DNA from: CAYMZZ01 sp047600605
Lineage (GTDB): Bacteria; Bacteroidota; Bacteroidia; Chitinophagales; Chitinophagaceae
Length of the DNA: 64,000 nt
Assembly: GCA_047600605.1 (NCBI GenBank)
Contig: JASGKK010000001.1
Span: forward strand, 186,001 to 250,000
Reading direction: 5' to 3'
Below are positions 52,374 to 61,774 of this stretch, piece after piece (position 1 is the first letter of the stretch; every line of letters starts with the position of its first letter). Below the pieces are notes generated by a model that saw only the letters and a list, made by a program, of their open reading frames with translations, ran no database searches and had not been told where the DNA came from. The position numbers and the translations under genes are program-made.

Positions 52374-52446
52374 CATTTTCAAATTTTCAAATCGCCCAAT
52401 CTTCAAATCCCATTAGCACATTAACCCATTAGCATATTAGCACATT
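52374..52446. repeat. Mixed octamer array joining two word families
   Basis: Reverse words of the TTTGAAGA family (CAAATTTTCAAATC, CTTCAAATC; to about 52409) run without a break into reverse words of the TAATGTGC family (CATTAGCACATTAACCCATT, then AGCATATTAGCACATTA). It overlaps the last two bases of the convergent LEA-like gene. Between the palindrome and this array nothing else is recognisable. Confidence 0.75.
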
Positions 52447-52909
52447 ATTCTCTGATGAGCCCATCCAGCGACTGTTTTCCCGCATATTTCAACGGTACCG
52501 TCTTGTAAACCCCGCTGCGGCCGGCCCGTGCCTGTCCGCTGATGCGAAGCCAGATATCGGTCTTCTTTTCGCCCAGTAAGGGTGCGGCAACCATCAGCAT
52601 ATCCTGCATGGATACCTTCAGTTTTACCGGCACAATAAACTCCTGACGGGGAGGAACCCTCAGGGCACTGTCTACTATAAAGTGACCGAGAAAACTACTG
52701 TCGACCCAGGCATCTCCTTCGGCCCACTTCAGCTGTCCTTTAAATGAATTGGGATTATAGTACTTCAGATTGAGCTGAATGATATTGGTACCCAGTTTTA
52801 CATCACCCATGGATACCGAATCAATCCCCCGGAACTCCGGGTTCTTCATTTTTCCACAAGATGACAAAATGACCAGAAATGCGGCGGCTGTTAAAACTTG
52901 TTTGAGCAT
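52445..52909 (-). CDS. LEA type 2 (WHy-domain) family lipoprotein
   Basis: A 154-residue lipoprotein. I chose the ATG at 52909 (MLKQVLTAAAFLVILSSC), which gives a signal peptide with lipobox Cys18; the longer frame has 34 unlikely residues. The mature part resembles LEA type 2 beta-sandwiches: LGTNIIQLNLKYYNPN, VDSALRVPPRQEFIVPVKL, DIWLRISGQA. These are tied to desiccation or stress in some organisms, but the role here is unknown. Single gene, convergent with the HMA gene. Confidence 0.8.
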   Translation of the reverse strand: MLKQVLTAAAFLVILSSCGKMKNPEFRGIDSVSMGDVKLGTNIIQLNLKYYNPNSFKGQLKWAEGDAWVDSSFLGHFIVDSALRVPPRQEFIVPVKLKVSMQDMLMVAAPLLGEKKTDIWLRISGQARAGRSGVYKTVPLKYAGKQSLDGLIRE

Positions 52910-53632
52910 GCTGCAAAATAAGTAATGCCGGAGAATGCCAGCCACAACATTTTCTGAAAACGGGTAGCTGCTGCGGATTTTAACAAAGTCGCCCCGCAAT
53001 GAAACGTCCATCAGACGGGAGTGATCTGTCCGTCACTGGTCAGTGGCCGGGTAGGGAAGTGCCGGTCGGCTCCGGCTACGGTTACTGAAAGCAATTGCCA
53101 TAAAGGCCCGGTATTCGGGATGCGCAAGAGCAAAAACCGACGCAAACATATTTAGCAAACAGGGGATAACCGGTTGTAGAAAATGGTGATAATATTTTTA
53201 GTATAAATAAATTTATTTAAAATATTGATAATTATTTTGTTAAATATATTTATCTCCTATTTAATTAAATTGATTTCACGTTTAAAATATCTCTTTTCAC
53301 GGCTTATTTCCACAAATATCACTGCACTCTATTTTATTTAAATAATTTACTGATAATAATATTTTTATAACAGTATATTTAAATTTTATTTTAACATCAT
53401 TATTGAATAATCTATTTGTTTTATATAAGCACGGTTATAAACCGTTTTTAAAAGCATCTTTTCTTCCCGCTTCCCGCAATTCTTTACAGCTCGGTTAAAT
53501 TGTGTATATTGATACACTTATCTGCTTCTCCACTGTCCTCGAAAAACGTTCCCCTCCAAAATCCTTTGCTGAAAAATCAGGGCAAGTAAAAGGTCGCACC
53601 GACCGATTAACCAAACCGGACACGGCTACTTC
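52910..53632. other. 723-bp intergenic region, strongly AT-rich centre
   Basis: No gene is supported here. The stretch from about 53170 to 53450 is very AT-rich, with many TAAATATTT- and TTTAAATAA-type runs, unlike the rest of the window. A small palindrome GTGTAT-ATTG-ATACAC lies at about 53501-53516. About 120 bp of ordinary composition precede the large PKD gene. A fragment of the GTGATCA-type heptamers (ATCTGTCCGTCACTGGTCAG) is at about 53025-53045. It probably contains the promoter of the PKD gene; no consensus -33/-7 pair stood out. Confidence 0.6.
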
Positions 53633-56600
53633 ATGAGAAAAATATTACTGCAGGGTACCCTCTTGCTATTATTACTGATCAGCTATAAGCTGTCATTTGG
53701 GCAGGATTTTTCCAATAAGGGAAAAGACTTTTGGGTGGGCTATGGTTATCATGAGCGCATGACTGCAGGTGGCGGAGGCTCCCAGGATATGGTACTTTAT
53801 TTCGCCACTGAAGCCTATACCAATGTCACCGTTTCTATTCCGGGTACAGGCTATCAGGTCGTCTATTCCATTCCCGCCAATACTATCTATACCTCGGCTC
53901 CGATTCCCAAGGCAGGTATTTATGACGCCCGTCTTAATACAGAAGGGATCTCCAACCGGGGTATCCATATTACCAGCGACAAACCCATCGTGGCCTATGC
54001 CCATATTTATAACCAGAGTGTATCCGGAGCAACCCTGCTTTTTCCTACCAATACCCTGGGCAAGGAATACTACTCCATGAACTATGAACAGATCTCCAAT
54101 TCCAATAATGCCAATTGCTGGATGTATGCTGTAGCCGTAGATCCCGGAGTGACGACAATCGAGATCACTCCCTCGCAACCGACCCTTACTCATGCGGCGG
54201 GTGTTCCTTTTACGGTGAATCTTAATCAGGGCCAGGTCATAAACCTGATGGGAGTGCTGGTCGGGCAATCCGGCGACGTCTTTCGCGGGGCAGACCTCAC
54301 CGGTTCACGCATCCGTTCGATCAGCAGCGGCACAGAAGGATGTAAACGAATTGCGGTTTTTAGTGGCAGTGGCCGTATAGCATTGGTTTGCGATGGAGCG
54401 GGAACCGGCCAGAAGTCATCAGACAATTACATGGTACAGGCGGTGCCCAAAAATGCCTGGGGCAAAAATTATTTAACGGTACCTACCGCTCAGCTTACAT
54501 ATAATGTATTCCGGATAGGAGTAGACGATCCCACTACACAGGTAAGAGTGAACGGGGTGATACAAACCAACCTGCTGCAGAATTTTTACTACCAGATAGA
54601 AGCAACTGATCAGCCATTAAGGATTGAATCGGACAAGCCCGTGATGGTCGCACAGTATATTTCTACCGGTCGTTTTTGCGGCAACCGGCGTTCCGGCGAC
54701 CTGGGCGATCCGGAAGTCATTTACCTGAGCCCGATAGAACAAACCATTAACCGCGTTATTCTTAATTCTACTTCCAACTACGCCATTCAGCAACATTATA
54801 TAAATGTAACTATCCCAACGCAGGGTACAGCGATCAGCTCATTCAGACTGGATGGCCAGCTGGTGTCCAACTCATTTACCCCACATCCCGAAAACCCGGC
54901 TTATTCCTATGCACGTCTCCAGGTCACGGCTGGTCAGCATATCCTGCAGTCAGACTCAGGGTTCAATGCTGTCGCATATGGATATGGCGATTTCGAATCA
55001 TATGGTTATAATGCGGGCTCCAACGTAAAAGACCTGTATCAGTTTGTATCTGTAGAGAATGATCTGGCCACCGTTGATTTTCCTGCAGCCTGTAAAGGGG
55101 ATCCTTTTTCTCTCCACATGACCTTTCCTTATCAGCCAACCAGGATTGAATGGAAGTTCAATGGTCTTTTTCCAGATGTAGCAATAGATAATCCTGTTTT
55201 TACCAGCACCAGTGTGGTCAATGGACGAACGCTATACCGGTATTCGCTGAGCGGATCTTATACAGCAATTAATGCAGGCACCTATCCCATAAAAGTACTG
55301 GCTCAGAATCCTACAGCCGATGGTTGCAATGGTATACAGGAAATTGATTATGACCTGGAGGTCTACAACCGGCCATCGGCCAGTTTCAATTTTACCAGCA
55401 ATGGTTGTGTCAACTCGCCTGTCAGTTTTTCGGATGCATCGCCTGCTTCGGGCCGTCCGGCTACACAATGGTACTGGAATTTCGCAGATGGAAATACGAA
55501 TACGACCGGAAGTACAGCCAGTCATACCTATGCCAGTGCGGGTAACTATACCGTTCGCTATGCCTATATTACCGATGTGGGCTGCAAGTCAGATACGGTT
55601 TCGAAACAGGTAAACCTGATCGAGCCGCCTGTGGCAGGATTCACGGCAACCGGTCCCTTCTGTGCGGGCAAAACAATCCGGTTTACAGATGCATCCACGA
55701 TTGCAGCAGGAAGCACGATCAGTCGCTGGGTATGGAATTTTGGCGATGGCAGTAATCCTGTTGTTGCAGCCAGCAATGCTGCACAAACGCATACTTACAC
55801 GGGTACGTGGTCGTACAATGTGACCCTTCAGGTAGAATCGGCTACGGGTTGTGTGAGTACAGTATTCAGCCGTACGGTTCAGATATATCCCGATCCGGTG
55901 GTGGATTTCAGCCTGCCGGGTACTGTCTGCCTGCCTGCCGGCACAGCACAGTTCAGCAGCACTTCCACTATTGCCGATGGCACTGAGTCACAGTTTACCT
56001 ATACCTGGAATTTTGGAGACGGGTCTGCTATTGCCGGTGGGGTAGCACCTGCTCACCAGTACACAGGCACAGGTCCTTACCAGGTACAACTGGGGGTCAC
56101 CTCTGCCAGGGGCTGCGAAGCATCGCAAACCAAAACCCTTTCATCCATCTTTCCCGAACCGCAGGCAGCCTTTACAGCTGCGGCAGAAGTATGTCTGGGC
56201 ACCAATCTTTCTTTTACAGATCAGAGCACAGCAACAGGTGCAACCGTCACGCAATGGCAATGGGATTTTGGCGATGGCACTACATCTACGGAAAAGAATC
56301 CGGTAAAAGCATATTCCAGTGCTGGCACCTATACGGTGACACTACGTGTCACGACTGATAAGGGCTGCGCCGCTGCGGGAAGAATCGCCACTCAAACGGT
56401 GCAGGTACTGGCCCTGCCTGTAGCAGACTACCAGGTACAATTGCCGGGTTGCGTGGGACAGGCCGTTCGCCTGGTCAGCAATGCGACTACAACTGCCGGC
56501 GCCATTACCAAATGGACATGGAGTTTTGGAGATAATACAGGAGTCAGCCAGAATGCGGCTACGCCCCAATATCATATATATACCTCCACGGGATCTTATA

Positions 56601-57997
56601 CCACTTCGCTGCAGGTAGAAACAGATAAGGGATGTGTGAGTGCAGTTAATACCTCTGTACTTGCAGTCAATCCCACACCGGCAGCTGCATTTGATCCGCC
56701 GGTTATCTGTGTCAACGACCGGCAGGCGCCATTCACAGACGCATCCACTATCAGCAGCGGTACAATCAGTGCCTGGCAATGGGATTTTGGCGATGCAAAT
56801 GCCACGGGTATTAATCCCAATAGCGGATCTACAGCGGCTGTCTCACATCATTATTCCCTGCCGGGTATGTATACAGCTCAGTTGGTAGCTACCAGTAATC
56901 AGGGGTGTAGCGATACCACCCAGCGCACATTCCAGGTAAACGGGGCAGTACTTACGCCTGCTTTCACAGTACAAAATACTAATACGGCCGGTGTGCTATG
57001 CAGTAATGATGAGTTGCGTATCAAGGATGCCACACAGATCGATTACGGAAAATTTACCCGGATCAATATTTACTGGGATGCGGCTGATCCGGCAACTGTA
57101 CAGAGCGACCCGGCTCCCTATCCCGGAAAAATATACAGTCACCAGTATAATTCGTTTGGAAGCCCGGCCAGCCGTACTTACCGCATACGGTATAATGTAT
57201 ATTCTGGTATTACCTGTGTAAATACGTTTGAAAAAGAAATCACGCTGCTGGCAGCACCTCAGCTTGTATTTGATCAGGCCTTACCGCTTTGCTCCAATGC
57301 TGCACCTGTACAATTTAATGGTCAGGCTCAAAATAATATGAATGGGATTGGTACATTCAGCGGAGTTGGTGTTAACAACAATGGCCTGTTTAATCCGGCG
57401 CAGGCGGGGGCAGGGGTACATACTATCACTTATACCTATGAAGCGGCCAATGGCTGTCGTGCTTCCCTGAGCAGAGAGATAGAGGTATATCCCACTCCGC
57501 GTGCCAATGCCGGTCCTGATAAAGTAGTACTGGAAGGCGGGCAGATACAACTGACCCCGGAACTCATCGCCGGCATACCGGTCACTTATCAATGGACTCC
57601 TCCTGCCGGACTTAATGATGCCGGAGTGGCAAGCCCGTATGTATCGCCCACGCAGGATATGACCTATACACTGACAGTACGTTCAGATAAAGGTTGTGAA
57701 ACCAGCGATCAGGTAACAGTAAAACTATTGCTCAAACCGGTCATACCAAACATATTCAGCCCCAATGGTGATGGTATCAATGATCGTTGGGTGATCGAGC
57801 ACCTGGAAAGTTATCCGGGGTGTACCATTCAGCTGTTTAACCGGTATGGACAACAGGTATTGAAAATGGTCAATTACACGACGGCCTGGGATGGCAGGAT
57901 CAATGGAAAAGAAGCGCCGGTAGGTACTTATTATTATATAATTGACCCGCGCAATGGCCGCCAGCCAATGACGGGGTATGTGGATATAATCAGGTAA
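53633..57997 (+). CDS. Giant PKD-domain surface protein with type B (gliding motility-associated) T9SS sorting domain
   Basis: A 1454-residue secreted protein. Signal peptide at the start (LLQGTLLLLLLISYKLSFGQ). An IgGFc-binding-like N-terminal region (about 25-460) is followed by at least six PKD domains (about 580-1130; hallmark WxWxFGDG or WNFGDGS repeated) with paired Cys. After an Ig-like segment the C-terminal domain of about 90 residues starts IPNIFSPNGDGINDRW and ends APVGTYYYIID...GYVDIIR, the gliding-motility CTD that directs T9SS export. The PorP/SprF gene three bases downstream is the usual partner. Likely adhesin; ligand unknown. Confidence 0.93.
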   Translation: MRKILLQGTLLLLLLISYKLSFGQDFSNKGKDFWVGYGYHERMTAGGGGSQDMVLYFATEAYTNVTVSIPGTGYQVVYSIPANTIYTSAPIPKAGIYDARLNTEGISNRGIHITSDKPIVAYAHIYNQSVSGATLLFPTNTLGKEYYSMNYEQISNSNNANCWMYAVAVDPGVTTIEITPSQPTLTHAAGVPFTVNLNQGQVINLMGVLVGQSGDVFRGADLTGSRIRSISSGTEGCKRIAVFSGSGRIALVCDGAGTGQKSSDNYMVQAVPKNAWGKNYLTVPTAQLTYNVFRIGVDDPTTQVRVNGVIQTNLLQNFYYQIEATDQPLRIESDKPVMVAQYISTGRFCGNRRSGDLGDPEVIYLSPIEQTINRVILNSTSNYAIQQHYINVTIPTQGTAISSFRLDGQLVSNSFTPHPENPAYSYARLQVTAGQHILQSDSGFNAVAYGYGDFESYGYNAGSNVKDLYQFVSVENDLATVDFPAACKGDPFSLHMTFPYQPTRIEWKFNGLFPDVAIDNPVFTSTSVVNGRTLYRYSLSGSYTAINAGTYPIKVLAQNPTADGCNGIQEIDYDLEVYNRPSASFNFTSNGCVNSPVSFSDASPASGRPATQWYWNFADGNTNTTGSTASHTYASAGNYTVRYAYITDVGCKSDTVSKQVNLIEPPVAGFTATGPFCAGKTIRFTDASTIAAGSTISRWVWNFGDGSNPVVAASNAAQTHTYTGTWSYNVTLQVESATGCVSTVFSRTVQIYPDPVVDFSLPGTVCLPAGTAQFSSTSTIADGTESQFTYTWNFGDGSAIAGGVAPAHQYTGTGPYQVQLGVTSARGCEASQTKTLSSIFPEPQAAFTAAAEVCLGTNLSFTDQSTATGATVTQWQWDFGDGTTSTEKNPVKAYSSAGTYTVTLRVTTDKGCAAAGRIATQTVQVLALPVADYQVQLPGCVGQAVRLVSNATTTAGAITKWTWSFGDNTGVSQNAATPQYHIYTSTGSYTTSLQVETDKGCVSAVNTSVLAVNPTPAAAFDPPVICVNDRQAPFTDASTISSGTISAWQWDFGDANATGINPNSGSTAAVSHHYSLPGMYTAQLVATSNQGCSDTTQRTFQVNGAVLTPAFTVQNTNTAGVLCSNDELRIKDATQIDYGKFTRINIYWDAADPATVQSDPAPYPGKIYSHQYNSFGSPASRTYRIRYNVYSGITCVNTFEKEITLLAAPQLVFDQALPLCSNAAPVQFNGQAQNNMNGIGTFSGVGVNNNGLFNPAQAGAGVHTITYTYEAANGCRASLSREIEVYPTPRANAGPDKVVLEGGQIQLTPELIAGIPVTYQWTPPAGLNDAGVASPYVSPTQDMTYTLTVRSDKGCETSDQVTVKLLLKPVIPNIFSPNGDGINDRWVIEHLESYPGCTIQLFNRYGQQVLKMVNYTTAWDGRINGKEAPVGTYYYIIDPRNGRQPMTGYVDIIR

Positions 57998-58000
57998 GCC

Positions 58001-59038
58001 ATGCACAAAATTATCATACTGCTGATGGGAATAGGGAGTATGTTGCCGGCAGCAGGTCAGCAACGCTCACATTACACCCAGTATATTCTGAATAATTATA
58101 TTCTCAATCCGGCTCTTTCCGGTATTGAAAATTATACCGATGTCAAGGTCAGTGCGCGTGATCAGTGGGTCGGATTCACCGGTGCTCCCCGCACGGTTTA
58201 TTTTACCATTCATGGCCCATTGGGAAAAGAGGATTACAAGACAACGGCTACTTCTTACCAGGTGCCTGGTGAAAATCCGCGGGGACAGGCTTACTGGGAA
58301 ACCTATACCGCATCTGCTCCGCACCATGGGGTAGGGCTATCAGTGATCAATGATAAGACAGGCAACTTTAACCGGTTTACGGCCTCGGCCAGTTATGCCT
58401 ACCATCTCGGGTTAACACCACGCACCAATCTGTCGGCCGGTTTTTCGGCCGGTATTACTTCTGTAGGACTTAATGCAGATGGCAAGGCATTTTTTGGTCC
58501 CAATCCTTCTGATCCGGCTATAGGTGGCAGTACGGCCAACGAGTTGCGTCGCATCAAACCCGATCTTTCTGTGGGGTTGTGGTTATACAGCGCTGATTAT
58601 TTTATCGGGATATCCGGTCAGCAGGTGATACCACAGAAGCTGGCTTTTGTCGATGATGCTACTTTTCAGCAAAAGGGCAGACTTGTACCACATGTATTTC
58701 TTACAGCCGGTTACAGGTTCCTGATCAATGAAGATGTGAATGCACTTCCTTCTGTAATGGTAAAGTATATCAACGGCGCTTTCAAAAATAACTACCAGGC
58801 CGAAGCCAATCTGAAACTGCAATACCGTGATCTGTTTTGGGTAGGGGGAAGCTACCGGCAGTTTGATGGTTATGCTGCTATGATGGGATTGAATGTAGGT
58901 AATACATTCAATATCGGCTATGCGTACGATTTCACCCGCACAGCTATCCGCACATACAGCCGGGGTACACATGAGCTGATGATCGGTTTCCTGATTGGCA
59001 ACCGGTACGGAGACACCTGCCCGCGCAATGTGTGGTAA
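58001..59038 (+). CDS. PorP/SprF family type IX secretion system membrane protein
   Basis: A 345-residue outer-membrane beta-barrel with a signal peptide (MHKIIILLMGIGSMLPAAG). The opening SHYTQYILNNYILNPALSG and VSARDQWVGFTGAPRT are diagnostic of PorP/SprF. Members bind or anchor proteins with type B sorting domains, and each is often paired with one large cargo gene. The start codon is three bases after the PKD gene stop, so the two are one translational unit. The end VWXX is normal. Confidence 0.93.
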   Translation: MHKIIILLMGIGSMLPAAGQQRSHYTQYILNNYILNPALSGIENYTDVKVSARDQWVGFTGAPRTVYFTIHGPLGKEDYKTTATSYQVPGENPRGQAYWETYTASAPHHGVGLSVINDKTGNFNRFTASASYAYHLGLTPRTNLSAGFSAGITSVGLNADGKAFFGPNPSDPAIGGSTANELRRIKPDLSVGLWLYSADYFIGISGQQVIPQKLAFVDDATFQQKGRLVPHVFLTAGYRFLINEDVNALPSVMVKYINGAFKNNYQAEANLKLQYRDLFWVGGSYRQFDGYAAMMGLNVGNTFNIGYAYDFTRTAIRTYSRGTHELMIGFLIGNRYGDTCPRNVW

Positions 59039-59460
59039 TGGGATAATCACTGGTGTACGTGGAAAATAAACGAAAACAGCTGTTCTTTCGGAATGTTATC
59101 ACACTGCCTTTACTATTGAAACGAAGCGCCCTGACCGAGCAATTAAGCTGGAAATGATCGAATAGTTTACTATCCGCATAATACTGTTCCCTGTTTCGTA
59201 CCTGTTGTTTATTCCGTCTTTTTGCCTCCACGGCCGGCAGGCCGATGTGGTTCACAAGAAAAGAATAAGAGAATATGATAGGGAAATGGGATAAAGAGCC
59301 CTGACGCCCTGTGGCTATATCCAATAATGTTATAAAGGGGGCTTTACTTTTAAAAAACTTTTAAAATCACCTGTAAGTAGGTGGGTTGGAAGATGCCCTT
59401 TTTTAATATAAATTTTCCCCGGACAACAGTGATGTGATAATACGGAAATGATATAAACAA
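59039..59460. other. Intergenic region without recognised features
   Basis: 422 bp between the PorP/SprF gene and the terminator of the BlaR-like gene. I see no supported open frame, no repeat family member and no clear promoter. Confidence 0.5.
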
Positions 59461-59492
59461 AAAACCGTTGACCTTCCCGGCAACGGTTTTTA
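59461..59492 (-). terminator. Terminator of the blaI-blaR operon (works in both directions)
   Basis: AAAACCGTTG (59461-59470) pairs perfectly with CAACGGTTTT (59481-59490), loop of ten, with A-rich and T-rich flanks. It lies 24 bp after the end of the BlaR-like gene. Confidence 0.85.
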
Positions 59493-59515
59493 AACATTAT
59501 TTTCAGATCAGCTTA

Positions 59516-61249
59516 TTACAGGCGAATGATCTTGCGTTGTCTTTTTACTTCGTTGATCGATTTCAAAGCACCGAGCACTTGCTGGCGTTTGGTCTCTAAC
59601 TTTTGCAGCGTTACATCGGTATCCGGAATGGCTTTTTGTTTGGTCTCACTCATTTCCTTACTTACTTTATCAAGACTGACCAGTGCCAGGTTGTACGCAT
59701 TGCTTAAACTATCGAGTTTGATATCAGCCAGTGCCTTACTGAGTTCTGTCTGTACTTCATTCCAGTTGATATGTGCGTAGGACTGACGCAACTGGTCTTC
59801 CATTTTCTCCCAGTTGGCTTTATCGGCCTGTTGCTGATAGTAAAGCTTAACACGCTCTTTTTCTGCGAGAGTGAGGGCATCAGCAATACTCTTTTCAACT
59901 GTTTTCCATTGTACTTCTTCCAGGATTCGCTTTGAGGCACCGAGTACTTCCTTTACCTGGGCTTCTTCCTGGGCAGAAAGCAGGTTTTGACGGGTACCAG
60001 CCTGTACTGCAAATGGATTTACTGCAGTTACATCTTCCAGCAAATCATCGGCAGCAGCTATGCTCTTAGCAGGCGCAGGCGTTATGGTTGGCGGAGCAGG
60101 GGGCGCAACCGGGGCCGCTGGTGAAACGAAAGCGACCGATTGCATAGAAGAAGCATTATTTATTAATGGCTTCAGCTGCAGTTCTCTTACAGAAGTATTG
60201 GTATTGTCGCTGTAGTTATAAGGAGCGTCCATCAGGGCCAGCATATTGGTATCTGCTGTGACTACATTCGGCTTATGCAGAATGAGCAGGCTGTGCAATC
60301 CGAGTATGCAGAGCAATGCGGCCAGCACACCACCGAGACGTGCAAATGAAAAAGCAGGTTTACGGTTAATGCCCAGCAGTGATTCTACACGTGAAAGCAA
60401 TTCATGCTTACGGCTACCGGCGGCTGCAACAGCAAACTGACCGGAGGCACTTTTTTCCATTGCCAGTAATGCAGAAGCATAACCATGTGCATCATATTGA
60501 AACTGCAATACGAGTTCATCGCAGCTTTTTTCACGTTCCTGTTCAATGATGCGGACAAATGCTTTTACAAAAGGATTGAAATATAAAACAGTTTGAATGA
60601 TACGCGTAAGCAGGTTGAGCAGGTAATCGAAGCGGCGGATATGCGCCAGTTCATGAAGCAGTACAGCTTCAATCTGCGTAGTGCTGAGCTGGTTGATGGC
60701 AGCCATGGGCAGCAGGATCACGGGGCGCAGATAGCCGATCGTAACCGGAGATTTTACAAAGTCAGACATCCATAACTGCACCTGCCGGCGGATGCCCATC
60801 TGGGCAGAAAGTTTCTGTACAAACAAACGCCATTGTACATCGGCCTTTTTCAGTGCATATTTGCGAATGGTTTGTACATACCGGTAGTTGCGGATAAAAT
60901 TCAGCAGCGGGAAGATCAAAACCGCCAGGTACAACAGTGAAGCAATTGGCATTACCTGCTGTATCCAGGCAAATATACCTGCATGACCATAATTTGTTGT
61001 ATACAACAATGGCATAACAGGCTGGCTGTGGCCATTGGTCCAGAGCAGTTGTACAAAGCTGGCAATAAAGCAGGCGAAACCTGTCAGCAGCAGGGTAGTA
61101 GCCAGTGCGCTGCGGGCAGATGATTTTTTGACCAGCCCAAGGCCGGTCAACAATTGAAATAAAACCCAGGCGGCAGCCAGCTGCCATAAACTGTTGAGCA
61201 CGGCCCAACCGAGTGCCTGCAAAAATGCGGATTGGCTAAAAGCAGTCAT
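59516..61249 (-). CDS. BlaR1/M56 family sensor metallopeptidase
   Basis: A 577-residue inner-membrane protein. Four N-terminal hydrophobic helices (about 10-35, 45-70, 95-118 and one near 310) surround a cytoplasmic zinc-peptidase domain with HELAHIRRFDYL (residues 199-210) and NPFVKAFVRIIEQEREKSCDE (about 223-243) with the third ligand. In BlaR1 systems the activated peptidase inactivates the BlaI repressor. The C-terminal sensor half (from about 330) is not a penicillin-binding domain but a Pro/Ala-rich linker and a coiled helical region, so the signal is unlikely to be a beta-lactam. It is 14 bp downstream of the BlaI-like gene. Confidence 0.9.
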   Translation of the reverse strand: MTAFSQSAFLQALGWAVLNSLWQLAAAWVLFQLLTGLGLVKKSSARSALATTLLLTGFACFIASFVQLLWTNGHSQPVMPLLYTTNYGHAGIFAWIQQVMPIASLLYLAVLIFPLLNFIRNYRYVQTIRKYALKKADVQWRLFVQKLSAQMGIRRQVQLWMSDFVKSPVTIGYLRPVILLPMAAINQLSTTQIEAVLLHELAHIRRFDYLLNLLTRIIQTVLYFNPFVKAFVRIIEQEREKSCDELVLQFQYDAHGYASALLAMEKSASGQFAVAAAGSRKHELLSRVESLLGINRKPAFSFARLGGVLAALLCILGLHSLLILHKPNVVTADTNMLALMDAPYNYSDNTNTSVRELQLKPLINNASSMQSVAFVSPAAPVAPPAPPTITPAPAKSIAAADDLLEDVTAVNPFAVQAGTRQNLLSAQEEAQVKEVLGASKRILEEVQWKTVEKSIADALTLAEKERVKLYYQQQADKANWEKMEDQLRQSYAHINWNEVQTELSKALADIKLDSLSNAYNLALVSLDKVSKEMSETKQKAIPDTDVTLQKLETKRQQVLGALKSINEVKRQRKIIRL

Positions 61250-61263
61250 GGTGCAAGTGGGGT

Positions 61264-61647
61264 TTATTTGGTTTTAAGATCGTTGAGCAGTGCCTGAATT
61301 CTTTCCAGTTCTTCAGGACTGGCTTTGTGCTCACCCAGTGCCTGAATGACCAGTTGAGTGGGGGAGCCGCCAAACAGGCTATCGATCATTTTACCCAGCA
61401 AATGCTTTTGTGTTTTTTCTTTATTGACGGCAGCCTGATATACGTGCGTACGCATACTGTCATCGCGTTTTACCAGACCTTTCTCATGCATGATCTGCAT
61501 TAGCTTAAGCGTGGTTGTATAACCAACATCCTTGGTAGCTGCCAGTTCCTCATGCACTTCACGTACCGTAGCCACACCTTTATTCCAGAGTATCTGTAGT
61601 ATTTCCAGTTCGCTCTCTGTGGGCTTGATTGACTTTAATGCTGACAT
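61264..61647 (-). CDS. BlaI/MecI/CopY family transcriptional repressor
   Basis: A 127-residue winged-helix DNA-binding protein. The ATG at 61647 opens MSALKSIKPTESELEILQIL, the usual family start. Recognition helix region ATVREVHEELAATKDVGYTT; the C-terminal part dimerises. It is the partner of the M56 peptidase gene downstream and probably represses its own operon. Targets elsewhere are unknown. Confidence 0.93.
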   Translation of the reverse strand: MSALKSIKPTESELEILQILWNKGVATVREVHEELAATKDVGYTTTLKLMQIMHEKGLVKRDDSMRTHVYQAAVNKEKTQKHLLGKMIDSLFGGSPTQLVIQALGEHKASPEELERIQALLNDLKTK

Positions 61648-61671
61648 GGGTTGTAGTTTTACGCTTCGAAT

Positions 61672-61698
61672 ATACGACCTTTTTCGTATTGCAAACAT
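61672..61698 (-). promoter_or_regulatory. Candidate BlaI operator and promoter
   Basis: ATACGA (61672-61677) and TCGTAT (61684-61689) form an inverted repeat with a six-base spacer, 25 bp before the blaI-like start. Directly upstream on the minus strand is ATGTTTGC, a near -7 box, so the repeat would lie at the transcription start, a fitting place for autorepression. Confidence 0.4.
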
Positions 61699-61774
61699 TT
61701 TATTTCACGCTTTAGTATTATTTAACATTGATTAACAGTGAGACGCAGCTAGTTATGCAAATGTTACAGGGGAA

